Origin: Bacteroidia bacterium
GTDB lineage: Bacteria > Bacteroidota > Bacteroidia > NS11-12g > UBA9320
DNA length: 64,000 nt
Direction: 5' to 3'
Assembly (NCBI GenBank): GCA_018402155.1
Contig: JAGYJG010000001.1
Span: 2,314,501 to 2,378,500 of the forward strand
A model generated the notes under the pieces. It was not told the origin of the DNA and did not search any database. It worked only from the letters and a program-made list of their open reading frames with translations. Positions 9,404 through 19,268 of this stretch are shown piece after piece. Position 1 is the stretch's first letter. Each line of letters opens with the position of its first letter. Position numbers and translations under genes: made by a program.

Positions 9404-10699
9404 ATGAAATACCCAAGACAGAACAAGCAATTGTTTATTGAAAACAGAAAACGTTTTATCGCTGAGATGGAGCCTAATAGTATGGCTATATTTCATAGCA
9501 ACTATCAATATAGTTGGAATGGAGATGCCATGTATAAATTCAAACAAAACTCAGACATCTATTGGATGTGTGGCATAGACCAAGAAGACAGTGTTTTGGT
9601 GCTCTATCCTGATTGCCCTATTTTGGAGTACCGCGAGTGCCTCTTTTTAACCGAAACAAACGAAAAAATTGCGATTTGGGATGGCTACAAATACTCTAAA
9701 GTAGATGCTACGGCCACAAGTGGTGTGCCTCATATCTACTGGAATAACAACTATATGCAGCAGCTACGCCCGGTTATTAATATGGCAGAAACAGTTTATC
9801 TACCACTCAATGAAAATGATAGAGCAAATCCTGCATCGCCTATGAAACAACTGGATTTTGCCAAAGAAATGCAAGCCATGTATCCACTGCATACCTATAA
9901 ACGTGCCGGTGTTATTTTACAACGCCTCAGAAGTATAAAAACAGCTTTCGAATTGGAGGTAATGCGTCAAGCGGTAGATATTTCCAAAAAAGGGTGGATG
10001 CGTATATTAAAAAGTACTAAGCCAGGTATAGGCGAATTTGAGATAGAAGCAGAACTTGCTCATGAGTTTTTGAGCAATAGGGCCAATGGCTTTAGTTTTG
10101 ACCCTATAGTTGCTAGTGGCAAAAATGCTTGTACTCTGCACTATGTAGAAAATAAATGTACCGTGGCAGACGGAGATCTTATTTTGGTAGATTGCGGTGT
10201 AGATTATGCCAACTATGCTAGCGATATGACCCGCTGTCTGCCGGCTAATGGTACGTTTAGTCCACGGCAAAAAGATGTGTACAATGCTACCCTGAGGGTT
10301 ATGAAACAAGCACGCCAAAAACTAGTACCTGGCACTATGCTTATGGACTACCAAAAAGAGGTAGAGGGCATAATGACCGAAGAACTTATAGGACTAGGCC
10401 TACTAACAAAACAGGATGTCAAAAACCAAGACCCCAACTGGCCAGCAGTAAAAAAATATTTTATGCACGGCACTAGTCACTTTTTGGGTGTAGATGTACA
10501 TGATAGCGGCATGCGCTATGAACCCATGCAAGTGGGTATGGCTTTTAGTTGTGAACCGGGCATCTACATCGCGGAAGAGGGTATAGGTGTACGCATAGAA
10601 AACCAAATATTAATTACCGAAAATGGTCCTATTGATATGATGGATGAAGCCGGAATACCCATAGAGGTGGAAGAGATAGAGGCACTGATGAAGCGGTAG
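9404..10699 (+). CDS. pepP: Xaa-Pro aminopeptidase (M24B)
   Basis: 431-residue metallopeptidase that removes the N-terminal residue of peptides with proline in position two. An N-terminal creatinase-like AMP_N domain (about 1-150) precedes the pita-bread catalytic domain (about 180-425). The five metal ligands of M24 enzymes can be seen: Asp in LVDCGVDYANYASDMTR (two Asp, about 265 and 276), His in HGTSHFLGVDVHD (about 350), Glu in SCEPGIYI (about 384), Glu in RIENQIL (about 398). No signal peptide, so cytosolic. Length is typical. Single gene. Confidence 0.93.
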   Translation: MKYPRQNKQLFIENRKRFIAEMEPNSMAIFHSNYQYSWNGDAMYKFKQNSDIYWMCGIDQEDSVLVLYPDCPILEYRECLFLTETNEKIAIWDGYKYSKVDATATSGVPHIYWNNNYMQQLRPVINMAETVYLPLNENDRANPASPMKQLDFAKEMQAMYPLHTYKRAGVILQRLRSIKTAFELEVMRQAVDISKKGWMRILKSTKPGIGEFEIEAELAHEFLSNRANGFSFDPIVASGKNACTLHYVENKCTVADGDLILVDCGVDYANYASDMTRCLPANGTFSPRQKDVYNATLRVMKQARQKLVPGTMLMDYQKEVEGIMTEELIGLGLLTKQDVKNQDPNWPAVKKYFMHGTSHFLGVDVHDSGMRYEPMQVGMAFSCEPGIYIAEEGIGVRIENQILITENGPIDMMDEAGIPIEVEEIEALMKR

Positions 10700-10906
10700 T
10701 TGCCGCCTGTAAATGTTTTGTGCTCCAAACGGCCTACATGTGCTATTATCGCTCCGTTGGGTTTATTACGGTTTTAATGCCAACCTACTTTTGTGTTTTG
10801 GGAAATACTGAATATCCATTGATGGTCAACCTAAAAGAGTATATCTTTATTCTTCATATCTAGTTTCAAAAGTAATTTAGAATGCGCTGTTTTACGATAA
10901 TTTAGT

Positions 10907-11335
10907 ATGCCACATCCTAATAATAAAATACCGCCTACCTTTGTACCAATGCAATTGATTACTACGCACATCTGTATGGTGAAAGACATCGGAGTTCATG
11001 GCAACCTTTTTGGGGGTATCATGATGGCTTGGATAGATGAGGCGGCTAGCGCTATGGCTGTCAGTATTTGCCATACTCCAAATATGGTTACCGTAAAAGT
11101 GGACGAACTTGTATTTAAAAAGAAGGTGAAAGAAGGTTTTGTGATTCGAATTTATGGGGCTGTTGCTAAAATGGGAAACACTTCTGTTACCTTTAAAATT
11201 GAAGCACGCAAGGTGAGTGTATACACGGGTGAAGAAGATGTAGTAGTTACTACTAATACCACTTTTGTACGAATAGATGAAGAGGGTAAGCCCACTCCTA
11301 TACCTACTATTGTAAAAGAAAAATATAAGAACTAA
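10907..11335 (+). CDS. Acyl-CoA thioesterase, hotdog fold (YciA/BACH-like)
   Basis: 142-residue hotdog-fold thioesterase, expected to hydrolyse acyl-CoA to free acid and CoA in the cytosol. The signature HGNLFGGIMMAWIDEAASAMA (about 31-51) carries the conserved Gly-Gly and the catalytic Asp in WIDEA. The later strands VKVDELVFKKKVKEG and TSVTFKIEA complete one hotdog domain, so this is a single-domain YciA-like enzyme rather than the two-domain form. Chain-length preference cannot be read from the sequence. About 1.1 kb of non-coding DNA follows. Confidence 0.88.
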   Translation: MPHPNNKIPPTFVPMQLITTHICMVKDIGVHGNLFGGIMMAWIDEAASAMAVSICHTPNMVTVKVDELVFKKKVKEGFVIRIYGAVAKMGNTSVTFKIEARKVSVYTGEEDVVVTTNTTFVRIDEEGKPTPIPTIVKEKYKN

Positions 11336-12431
11336 AAGTAACTAAAGACTGGAGTTCGGCAGGAGATTGACTACTCCTTAGCTGTTTAAACACCTTTTTT
11401 ATAACACTAGGTCTTTTGGTTTATTCTGATGCAGAAATACCAGCGTGTATTACGTCACTTTATAGTTTATAAGTACCTGTAAATGAATTTTCTAGTGTGC
11501 AATCAAAAAAAGATAAATCCAATTAATCACTTTGAAATTTGTTGAGTTGGAACCCATTTTCCAACTACATGGTATTAATTTTATGCTCAAAATGCAGTGT
11601 AAAATAAAACTGTCAGAGTAGCTTGATTCTTTTGAAGGCCCTTTCGTAGAATAGGTGTACAGATCGGGGCAGGTGGAAGATTTGTAGTATATCTGGGAAT
11701 ATATTTGTCTAACATAGTACACACTTCTGTAGACCAAATGCTGGAATTTCAATAAGGGCAGAAAGCCCCTATTAATTTGATACTATAAAATTTTAACATA
11801 CAACAGTCGGTTTATAAATTCGGCTTATAAGTAAGATTAAATTTGATGTTTACAGTAGAAAGAAGCAAGGAATTTGTAGATATTATTATACTTAATTATT
11901 CAAGTTTACGCGTTGGTTTCAATATATAATTAGTGCGAGGCTAATTCAAATCTTCTATTTGAAACCTTGATTGTGTGGAGGTAAAAATTAGCTATTCCGC
12001 CTATGTAAACCGATATCTATCTCACTTTGAAAATTTGTGGTATGATAATGGAAGTACAGTGTTTATATTCGGTAATAAAGTTTTCATATACTTTAATTTT
12101 AGTTGAAAAGAGAGTCTTCGGACTCTCTTTTATTGTTTAGATATTCTAAAAAATTGTGGCTGTTAGGTGAGTAAGGTGGTCAAAGAGGTTAATAAGCAGT
12201 CATTCAGCACTATTACATATAATGAAAGGGATGCCTATACTGCGAATGAATGTAAGATGAACCCTTTGAGCGCACAAGCACGAGTCTAATGCAGCAATGG
12301 GAAAATATGTAGTGATTGTATGGTTAATTTTGGTGTAAAAATATGGGGTATAATATATGATGACGTATATTCATATACCGAAGTGAAAATTATGGTACTC
12401 AGCATAGCGTTCGAGAATGTAAAATTGTTGG
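11336..12431. other. Long non-coding region, 1.1 kb
   Basis: Between the thioesterase and the end of feoB no frame shows coding character. The only strong element is the hairpin at 12106-12131. An unknown small RNA ending at that hairpin is possible but unsupported: I see no convincing promoter, although TTTGAAAATTTGTGGTATGATAATGG near 12026-12051 would be the place to look. Kept as non-coding. Confidence 0.4.
12106..12131 (+). terminator. Perfect 11-bp hairpin with UUCG tetraloop
   Basis: AAAAGAGAGTC and GACTCTCTTTT pair perfectly around a TTCG loop, the most stable RNA tetraloop class. The 3' arm ends in T-rich sequence (TTTTATTGTTT), so a rho-independent terminator is likely; the A-run on the other arm makes it usable in both directions. 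On the minus strand it lies 300 bp past feoB. On the plus strand there is no known gene for 770 bp upstream. Confidence 0.7.
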
Positions 12432-14285
12432 TTAGCTAAAAAGAGCAAATACAACCCAGCTAGACACGTATGCTAATGCAGTCATATAAACGAACTGAAG
12501 TGTAGGCCATTTCCATGATTTTGTTTCTTTGTAGACCACAGCCAGCGTACCCATACACTGCATAGCAAAAGCATAAAACACCATAAGCGAGAGTACTACT
12601 GCTAAGGAGTATACGGGAGCACCAGAAGGTGTGGTATCGTTATTCATTTTGGTGCGTATCTGTTCAAAATTTTCCTCATCATCTACGCTATAAATAGTGC
12701 TCATAGTGCCCACAAATACTTCGCGAGCAGCAAAAGATGTGATAAGCGAAATGCCAATTTTCCAATTGAACCCAATAGGTGCAATGGCAGGTTCTATAGC
12801 TTTTCCGAAATGACCTGCATAGCTTTGTTCTAGTTCTTCAGATTCTTGTATAGAAAATGGTGTAGTTGGTTTTGGGCCATAACTAGCCAAAAACCAGAGG
12901 ACCATAGAAACAATGAGAATAACTTTGCCTGCTTCAGTGACGAAGCTACGAGATTTTTGCCACATATTGAGCCAAATATTGCTCCAACGAGGAGCATGAT
13001 ATATAGGCAGTTCCATTATAAAATATGAGGGAATTTCATATTTTATAAACCATTTAAATACAACTGCTGCTACTAATGCGGCCAATGTTCCTAGTACATA
13101 CATAGCTAACATAACCAAAGCTTGCAAACTTACTACACCCAAAAACTTGTCGCTAGGTATGGCAAGACTAATGAGTAGGGTATAAACAGGTAATCTAGCC
13201 GAGCAACTCATTAGGGGTGTCACCATAATGGTAATTAGCCTATCTTTCCAGTTTTCGATATTGCGGGTGCTCATAATGGCAGGTATAGCACAAGCAGCAC
13301 CGCTCAATAGTGGCACAACAGATTTTCCACTGAGTCCTAAGCTGCGCAGCATTTTATCCATAATGAAGCTGACCCGAGCCATATAACCGGTATCTTCTAG
13401 TAAGCCCATGAAGAAGAATAATATGGCTATTTGGGGTACAAATACAACAACACCCGCTACACCAGCAAGTAGTCCATTTATTGTCAATCGTTTTAGCCAT
13501 CCTTCTGCTAGAGTTTTGCTCAAAAACTCACTCAGCCAGCCAAAGCCTTGCTCTATCCAATCCATGGGGTAGGCTGCGATTGTAAATACACTTTGAAAAA
13601 TAACTAAAAGCACTATCAAAAACAGAAGATACCCTAGAATGGGGTGGGTAGCCCAAGCATCGATTTTACCACTTACTAGTTCGCGTTTTGACTTCAGTTT
13701 TGTAGTTTTGTTTAGTAGTTTAGCTATAGAGTCATAATGGCTTTCGTGGGTATGATCATCATCGCCTCCAAAGGCATAATGTGGCACAAATTGGTCCTCT
13801 TTTAAGGCTTGTTTTAGGTTTTTTATACCCTCTCCAAGTCTTGCATTTATTTTAAATACCCGGATGCCTAATTCTTTTTCTAGCCTGTCTATATCTATTT
13901 CAAAACCTTTGAAACTTGCGATGTCTAGCATATTGAGAACAAGTACCATAGGTGTACCTTGCTGCGCCAGTTGGCTGAAGTAAAAAAAATTTCTTTTAAG
14001 ATTGGCGGCATCTGCTACATAGACAATTGCATCAGGCGCGGGATCTTCAAAATAGACTTTTACAGCTTCTCTTTCATCCAAGCTTTTAGGATTGAAGGAG
14101 TAGGTGCCAGGGGTATCTATAAGGTGTATTTCTTGTCCATCTACTATCAATTTTCCTACTTTATTTTCTATAGTAGTTCCGGGTATGTTGGTTATTTTCT
14201 GTTTTAGACCTGTGAGCTGGTTAAACAGAGATGACTTACCACAATTTGGGTTTCCGGCGAGAACTATTTTTTTGTAGCTACTCAT
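12432..14285 (-). CDS. feoB: Ferrous iron transporter FeoB
   Basis: 617-residue polytopic inner-membrane Fe(II) transporter with an N-terminal GTPase. G motifs: GNPNCGKSSLFN (G1, about 8-19), NIPGTT (G2), DTPGTYS (G3, about 57-63), NMLD (G4, about 119). The membrane part starts near 215 and contains the two Gate motifs: CAIPAIMSTRNIENW after LLSGAACA (first), and FAAREVFVGTM (second). At 617 residues it is shorter than the enterobacterial protein (773) but complete at both ends, so it is a compact form rather than truncated. It overlaps feoA by one base (TAATG), an arrangement that couples translation. Confidence 0.95.
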   Translation of the reverse strand: MSSYKKIVLAGNPNCGKSSLFNQLTGLKQKITNIPGTTIENKVGKLIVDGQEIHLIDTPGTYSFNPKSLDEREAVKVYFEDPAPDAIVYVADAANLKRNFFYFSQLAQQGTPMVLVLNMLDIASFKGFEIDIDRLEKELGIRVFKINARLGEGIKNLKQALKEDQFVPHYAFGGDDDHTHESHYDSIAKLLNKTTKLKSKRELVSGKIDAWATHPILGYLLFLIVLLVIFQSVFTIAAYPMDWIEQGFGWLSEFLSKTLAEGWLKRLTINGLLAGVAGVVVFVPQIAILFFFMGLLEDTGYMARVSFIMDKMLRSLGLSGKSVVPLLSGAACAIPAIMSTRNIENWKDRLITIMVTPLMSCSARLPVYTLLISLAIPSDKFLGVVSLQALVMLAMYVLGTLAALVAAVVFKWFIKYEIPSYFIMELPIYHAPRWSNIWLNMWQKSRSFVTEAGKVILIVSMVLWFLASYGPKPTTPFSIQESEELEQSYAGHFGKAIEPAIAPIGFNWKIGISLITSFAAREVFVGTMSTIYSVDDEENFEQIRTKMNNDTTPSGAPVYSLAVVLSLMVFYAFAMQCMGTLAVVYKETKSWKWPTLQFVYMTALAYVSSWVVFALFS

Positions 14286-14539
14286 TAATTTTGATAGAAC
14301 AACGGATCTAGCAGTTTTACGTTGACACTTTGAGCTTCTGTTTTGCGCATACTGAGGGTATATTCTTCGAGGTCGAAGGCGATGGGATCACCAAAGGGAG
14401 CCTTAAAAATTGGTTTGATGAGTGCACCTTGAATGCATCCCATTTCCTGTAACTTTTCTTTATACGGTGATTCTTCTACCGAGGTTACTCGAGCTATTTG
14501 GCCTATTTGTAGTTCTGTAAGCTTCACTTTCTGCCGCAA
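14285..14539 (-). CDS. feoA: FeoA, SH3-like regulator of FeoB
   Basis: 84 residues from the TTG at 14539, or 80 from the GTG at 14527. The GTG start gives MKLTELQIGQIARV, the usual FeoA beginning, and is preferred by similarity. FeoA is a small cytosolic SH3-like protein needed for FeoB activity. Core features are the N-terminal L.ELQIGQ, the central QEMGCIQGALIKP and DPIAFDLEEYTLSMRKTEA near the C-terminus. CATATTTG (near-match to TAnnTTTG) directly precedes the start, so the mRNA is nearly leaderless. No Fur box is obvious to me. Confidence 0.9.
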   Translation of the reverse strand: MRQKVKLTELQIGQIARVTSVEESPYKEKLQEMGCIQGALIKPIFKAPFGDPIAFDLEEYTLSMRKTEAQSVNVKLLDPLFYQN

Positions 14540-14584
14540 ATATGTATTTTTATTTGGATTAATTAAAGATAGCGGCCAGAAAAC

Positions 14585-16561
14585 TCACCAATTTAATAGT
14601 TTCTCCACCACATTCTTTAGCCTGCTTTCACCCATAAAATTATTTTCTAATGCGGCATTAAATGGAATTGGAGTATCTAAGCCTCCTACTCGCATTACCG
14701 GTGCATCCAAGGAGGTAAAACAATGCTCACCTACCCAGGCTGCTATTTCGGCACCTATGCCTCCGGTAAGGGTATCCTCATGTACTACTAGTACTTTTCC
14801 TGTGGCAATTACCGCCTCTTTTACCGCTTGTTTATCCCAAGGCAGTAAGGTTCTGAGGTCCAGCAAGGTTGCGTTTAGGTTGAATTCAGCTATACAATCT
14901 TCACACCACTTTACAGCCAGTCCGTAGGTTATAAAAGTTATATCATCTCCTCTTTGTACCCATCTAGCTTCACCTATTTTTGTGGTAAACTCTGCTGTGT
15001 TCACCTCTTGCCTCAAACTTCTGTACAGCGCTTTGTGTTCAAAATAGAGAACTGGGTTTGGGTCTTCAAAGGCTGCAAGTAGTAATCCTTTGGCATCGGC
15101 GGGTGTGCTTGGGTATACTATTTTAAGTCCTGGAATGTGAAAAAACCAGGCCTCAGTACTTTGGCTATGAAATGGACCAGCGGCTGTTCCACCTCCTGTT
15201 GGCATGCGTATAACTACATCACTATTTTGTCCCCAACGGTAGTATGTTTTTGCCAAATTATTGGCTATCTGGTTAAAACCGCAACTTACAAAATCGGCAA
15301 ACTGCATTTCAACCATCGATTTTTTGCCAGCTATAGTAAGTCCTAAGGCTACGCCTAATGGTGCGGCTTCGGATATTGGCGTATTGCGCACACGTTCGTG
15401 CCCAAACTCAGCCACAAAACCTTCTGTGATTTTGAATACTCCGCCATAATCTCCAATATCTTGACCCATTAGCACAAGATTGTCATACTTATTCATGGCC
15501 AGTTTTAGCCCATCTTGAATAGCGTCTATAAAACGCATTTCTGTTGTTTTTCCTTGTTTTTTGAGAACAACAGGTGTGTATGGCATGTATACATCGGCCA
15601 GCTCATGTTTAGTGTCTACAAGTATGGTATCGTGGTATTTTAAAATTGGTACGGCATCATTTATTTCATTGGTAATGGCATCTTTTATGGCAATTATTTC
15701 GCTAGAAGTAATGTGTTTAGTGAGAAGTAGATATTTCTCAAATGTATCAATCGGGTCTTTTTTTGCCCATTCCTCCATCAACTTCTTTGGTACATACTTG
15801 GTGCCGCTTGCCTCTTCGTGCCCGCGCATTCTAAAGGTTTTACACTCCAATAAAAAAGGTCTTGGATTTTGACGCAGTTCGTTGGCTATAGCGGAAACCT
15901 CCGTGTACACTTCTAGAATATTATTTCCATCTATGGTTTTACTTTCTATACCGTATCCTACTCCTTTGTCTGCTATGTTTAGGCACCTAAACTGGTCTTC
16001 TGAAGGAGTGGATAAACCATACCCATTGTTTTCTACCAAAAAAATGATGGGAAGATCCCAAACTGCGGCTAAATTCAAGGCTTCGTGAAACTCTCCTTCG
16101 CTGGTGCCGCCGTCTCCACTAAAGGCTACAGTTACCTTCTGCTTATTATCTAGCTTATTGGCTAAAGCCACACCAGCTGCCACACTTAGCATAGCACCAA
16201 GGTGAGAAATCATTCCTGCAATGTGGTACTCGTTTGTGCCAAAGTGAAAAGAGCGATCTCTACCTTTGGTAAAACCCTGGGCATTACCTTGCCATTGATG
16301 GAGTAATTTTTTTATTGAAATACCTCGAGTGGTAAAAACCCCTAAGTTGCGGTGTAGTGGCATTATATACTCATCTGTGTGCAGGGCAAGAGCAGTCCCC
16401 ACTGAAATAGCCTCTTGTCCTATGCCGCTAAACCATTTGCTTACTTGCCCTTGACGGAGTAGTTTGAGCATTTTTTCTTCTATCATTCGTGGCTTTAGTA
16501 AAGCAGCATAGAGTTCTTTTAGCTTGCTAGTGTCATAGGTATTATGCAAATCAAAATTCAT
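14585..16561 (-). CDS. Fused 2-oxoacid dehydrogenase E1 (alpha-beta), branched-chain type
   Basis: 658 residues from ATG 16561 (an in-frame upstream ATG at 16585 would add MYLFRILL). It joins E1-alpha and E1-beta in one chain, common in Bacteroidota. The alpha half (about 1-320) holds the thiamine-diphosphate motif GDGGTSEGEFHEALNLAAVWDLPIIF and the RGHEEA loop; the beta half (about 335-658) starts MRFIDAIQDGL and includes MGQDIGDYGGVFK and MPTGGGTAAGPFHSQS. The enzyme decarboxylates branched-chain 2-oxoacids and acylates the lipoyl group of E2. No E2 or E3 gene is adjacent, so the partners are encoded elsewhere. Confidence 0.9.
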   Translation of the reverse strand: MNFDLHNTYDTSKLKELYAALLKPRMIEEKMLKLLRQGQVSKWFSGIGQEAISVGTALALHTDEYIMPLHRNLGVFTTRGISIKKLLHQWQGNAQGFTKGRDRSFHFGTNEYHIAGMISHLGAMLSVAAGVALANKLDNKQKVTVAFSGDGGTSEGEFHEALNLAAVWDLPIIFLVENNGYGLSTPSEDQFRCLNIADKGVGYGIESKTIDGNNILEVYTEVSAIANELRQNPRPFLLECKTFRMRGHEEASGTKYVPKKLMEEWAKKDPIDTFEKYLLLTKHITSSEIIAIKDAITNEINDAVPILKYHDTILVDTKHELADVYMPYTPVVLKKQGKTTEMRFIDAIQDGLKLAMNKYDNLVLMGQDIGDYGGVFKITEGFVAEFGHERVRNTPISEAAPLGVALGLTIAGKKSMVEMQFADFVSCGFNQIANNLAKTYYRWGQNSDVVIRMPTGGGTAAGPFHSQSTEAWFFHIPGLKIVYPSTPADAKGLLLAAFEDPNPVLYFEHKALYRSLRQEVNTAEFTTKIGEARWVQRGDDITFITYGLAVKWCEDCIAEFNLNATLLDLRTLLPWDKQAVKEAVIATGKVLVVHEDTLTGGIGAEIAAWVGEHCFTSLDAPVMRVGGLDTPIPFNAALENNFMGESRLKNVVEKLLNW

Positions 16562-16627
16562 AAGGAGAATACGAAATAAATACAATATTTCGAAGCGTCT
16601 GCTTAATTAGCAGCGTATTTTTGTACT

Positions 16628-17218
16628 GTGTTACTTTTGCTAGATAATTACGATTCATTCACCTATAACTTATATGACTATTTCGTGCGGTGTGGTGCGG
16701 TGATAGAGGTAGTGAGAAACGATGCTATAAATATAGATACAATCGGCAGTAAGTATACTGGCATTGTGCTTTCTCCCGGACCTGGAGAGCCTATCAATTC
16801 AGGTAAAATGATGGATATTATACACCGTTATCATGGAAAATTACCATTTTTTGGTGTGTGTTTAGGTATGCAAGCTATCGGATTATATTTTGGTGCTGAA
16901 CTTGTAAAAGCAAATTATCCTATGCATGGAAAAACAAGTAAATTGAATTTTTTTGAAAATCATCCGCTATTCAAAGATATGCAAAAGCCCCTACACGTTT
17001 GCAGATATCACTCACTAGTTTTACAAAATATAGAGCATACAGATTTAGAGATTTTAGCACGTACCGAGCAAAATGAACCAATGGCTTTAACGCATAAATT
17101 TTTACCAATATGGGCAGTGCAGTTTCATCCTGAAGCAATTTTAACATTACAAGGACTTAAAATGATAGAAAATTGGCTTACTTGTTTTAATTTGCACACG
17201 AAACAGTCGGACTTTTAG
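16628..17218 (+). CDS. Class I glutamine amidotransferase, PabA/TrpG family
   Basis: 196 residues from a GTG start; the text MLLLLDNYDSFTYNLYDYF is the family's N-terminus. It supplies ammonia from glutamine to an aminodeoxychorismate or anthranilate synthase. The catalytic Cys is in GVCLGMQAIG (about 77-86), and the His-Glu pair in QFHPEAI (about 165). The oxyanion strand LSPGPGEP is present. No pabB or trpE neighbour exists, so folate versus tryptophan use cannot be decided. It opens a co-directional run with the CBS protein, the BamA-like protein and NAD kinase. Confidence 0.88.
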   Translation: MLLLLDNYDSFTYNLYDYFVRCGAVIEVVRNDAINIDTIGSKYTGIVLSPGPGEPINSGKMMDIIHRYHGKLPFFGVCLGMQAIGLYFGAELVKANYPMHGKTSKLNFFENHPLFKDMQKPLHVCRYHSLVLQNIEHTDLEILARTEQNEPMALTHKFLPIWAVQFHPEAILTLQGLKMIENWLTCFNLHTKQSDF

Positions 17219-17235
17219 GTTGTTTCTTTGATACA

Positions 17236-17886
17236 ATGACCGTAGCTGAATATATACTACCTGTTTTGCCTATTGATTTGCACTCTTTGCGAGAAGAGTG
17301 TATAGCGCAAATGATAGATAATTTATGTTATGAATTACCTGTTTTTAATGATCAGCAACCCTATGGAACCGTCCAGTTAGAGAAGTGCATACACAGCACA
17401 GAAAAAACGATAAAAAGCTTAGTAGAACCCGGATATGCAAGTGTTCATTTTCGTGCTCATCTTATAGATGTATTGCATGTATTTCAAGAATCGAAGGCTA
17501 ATGTGTGTTGTGTACTAGATGACAACCGACAATGGTGTGGCATCATTACAAAAACAGCAGTACTTGAGGGTCTGGCTCAGTCACTCACTGTATCGCAAGA
17601 AGGAGCTATACTGCTTGTGGAGGTAGCTTCTCATCAATACAGCAGCAGTGAAGTGACTAGAATTATAGAGGGAGAAGGGGCGCAATTATTGGGATTGTGG
17701 CTGACTAATTTGTCAGATAGTGGTCGTATACGAGCTAGTTTAAAACTGAACACACAAAACGCAGAACGCATCATAAGTGGACTGCAACGTTACGGCTACG
17801 ACGTGATAGCAGCATTTGGAGACAACGACTACAAAGAAAATGTAGAAAAGCGTTTCCAATCATTTATGAAGTACATAGATGTATAA
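17236..17886 (+). CDS. CBS-domain protein
   Basis: 216 residues. A tandem CBS pair occupies about 1-125; the second copy is clear, with AHLIDVLHVFQESKANVCCVLDDNRQWCGIITKTAVL. The C-terminal part (about 130-216) alternates strand and helix like the ACT-like tail of Bacteroidota AcuB-type CBS proteins. CBS pairs sense adenosine nucleotides; the target is unknown. It begins 17 bp after the amidotransferase and overlaps the BamA-like gene by 8 bp. A CBS gene beside NAD kinase is a familiar Bacteroidota arrangement. Confidence 0.8.
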   Translation: MTVAEYILPVLPIDLHSLREECIAQMIDNLCYELPVFNDQQPYGTVQLEKCIHSTEKTIKSLVEPGYASVHFRAHLIDVLHVFQESKANVCCVLDDNRQWCGIITKTAVLEGLAQSLTVSQEGAILLVEVASHQYSSSEVTRIIEGEGAQLLGLWLTNLSDSGRIRASLKLNTQNAERIISGLQRYGYDVIAAFGDNDYKENVEKRFQSFMKYIDV

Positions 17887-19267
17887 GTTTGCGGTACTTA
17901 TTCTAGTTCTTATTTCATCAGCTAAGCAGAACGAAGCTGCATCTTTTCCTGTTCAGCGTATCACTATAATTGGCAATGCTCACACAAAAGACTTTGTTAT
18001 TTTAAGGGAAATGTTGGTGCAAGTTGACTCTATGTATTCTGAAACGGGAGAAAATAATATTGTACAACAAATCCAGTTGTCTTCCCAGCGTATTTTAAAT
18101 TTAAACCTTTTTAATGATGTTGACATCACATACCAATTGGAGGAAACCGAGCGAGGATATGGATACACCATAGCGGTAGAGGTAGTTGAAAAATGGTTTA
18201 TTTGGCCAATACCTTTTGTAGAGTTTAGTGACAGGAATTTCAATGTATGGAGCAATTTTAGTTTTGATCCTGAACGTACAAACTACGGTTTTTATGTGTT
18301 TAGTTATAATTTATTTGGTAGAAATCATACCATGAAAACCAAGTTAAAAACGGGTTACAATACCAAAATAGGAATAGAATACTGTATTCCATTTCTTTCT
18401 AAGCGCACAAACTGGGGGCTAAACGCGCTAGTAGAGCATGCAACACAAAATGAGGTGTGGTATGAAACACGAAATGACAGTTTACGATTTTTCAGAAACA
18501 AAAGTAAAGACCTAGTGCAAAGTACCCAAGCAAGGCTTGAACTCACCAAGCGAATCACTCCATTTACTCGGGTCTATTATGGTGTAAATTTTGAGTATGG
18601 CCAATTGGATACATCTGTACCCATCAATGATTATTTCATAAATAATCTGAGATTTCAGCGTAAATTTGGATTGTATTTTGGTATAGACTACGACAAACGA
18701 AATAATATATACTATCCTACAGATGGAGACTATGGCTCCTTTACTTTGCAGGCCAGTCAGTGGCAAAATAACGGACAACTAACCAATGTTTCAGCTGAAA
18801 CACGCTTGCAACGGTTTAGCCAATTGTCTGGCAAATGGTCATCTGCACTTTCTCTGTATGTGCAGTATAACACCAATGACTTAGCTCCATATGCTGACCG
18901 AAAACTTCTAGGCTACGGAGAAATAGTACGCGGTTACGAGCACTACGTGATAGATGGTACTATGGGCTGGAAAACCAATGCCGCCCTGCGGTACCACTTG
19001 GTAGAGAAAGTGCTAAATATGAATTTTATACCCATTGAGAATTACGTAAAGTTGCCTTTAAATGTCTATTTAGAGGGCTATATAGACGGCGGATACGCGC
19101 ACTATACCAGCAGCCACCAAAGCAATGCGCTAAATGGGCAACCATTGTATGCAGTAGGTATGGGTATTAATACTCTTTTTTATAACGACAGGCTGCTTCG
19201 ATTAGAGTATAGTTTGAACAGTTTGGCAGAAGGTGGTTTCTTTGTACACTTAAAAAAAGCAATATAG
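17879..19267 (+). CDS. BamA/TamA-like outer-membrane protein (POTRA plus barrel)
   Basis: 462 residues with a signal peptide (about 1-20, ending NEA). A single POTRA-like domain follows (about 23-105: PVQRITIIGNAHTKDFVILREM, then VQQIQLSSQRILNLNLFNDV, the typical 'new segment, helix, LxxLxLF' layout). Residues about 110-462 form a 16-strand-type barrel with the BamA/Omp85 'surface antigen' pattern (YDKRNNIYYPTDGDYGSFTLQ). It ends HLKKAI, not aromatic. It is much shorter than true BamA, so it is probably an accessory Omp85 member; its cargo is unknown. Confidence 0.82.
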   Translation: MYKFAVLILVLISSAKQNEAASFPVQRITIIGNAHTKDFVILREMLVQVDSMYSETGENNIVQQIQLSSQRILNLNLFNDVDITYQLEETERGYGYTIAVEVVEKWFIWPIPFVEFSDRNFNVWSNFSFDPERTNYGFYVFSYNLFGRNHTMKTKLKTGYNTKIGIEYCIPFLSKRTNWGLNALVEHATQNEVWYETRNDSLRFFRNKSKDLVQSTQARLELTKRITPFTRVYYGVNFEYGQLDTSVPINDYFINNLRFQRKFGLYFGIDYDKRNNIYYPTDGDYGSFTLQASQWQNNGQLTNVSAETRLQRFSQLSGKWSSALSLYVQYNTNDLAPYADRKLLGYGEIVRGYEHYVIDGTMGWKTNAALRYHLVEKVLNMNFIPIENYVKLPLNVYLEGYIDGGYAHYTSSHQSNALNGQPLYAVGMGINTLFYNDRLLRLEYSLNSLAEGGFFVHLKKAI

Positions 19268-19268
19268 T

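Noticed and set aside
12048-12140. 30-codon ORF beginning MEVQCLYSVIKF
   Set aside because: It reads through the UUCG terminator hairpin before reaching its stop, so it is unlikely to be translated.
14585-16561. Gene fusion by sequencing error in E1 alpha-beta
   Set aside because: The linker is in frame and natural, and fused E1 proteins are well known in Bacteroidota.
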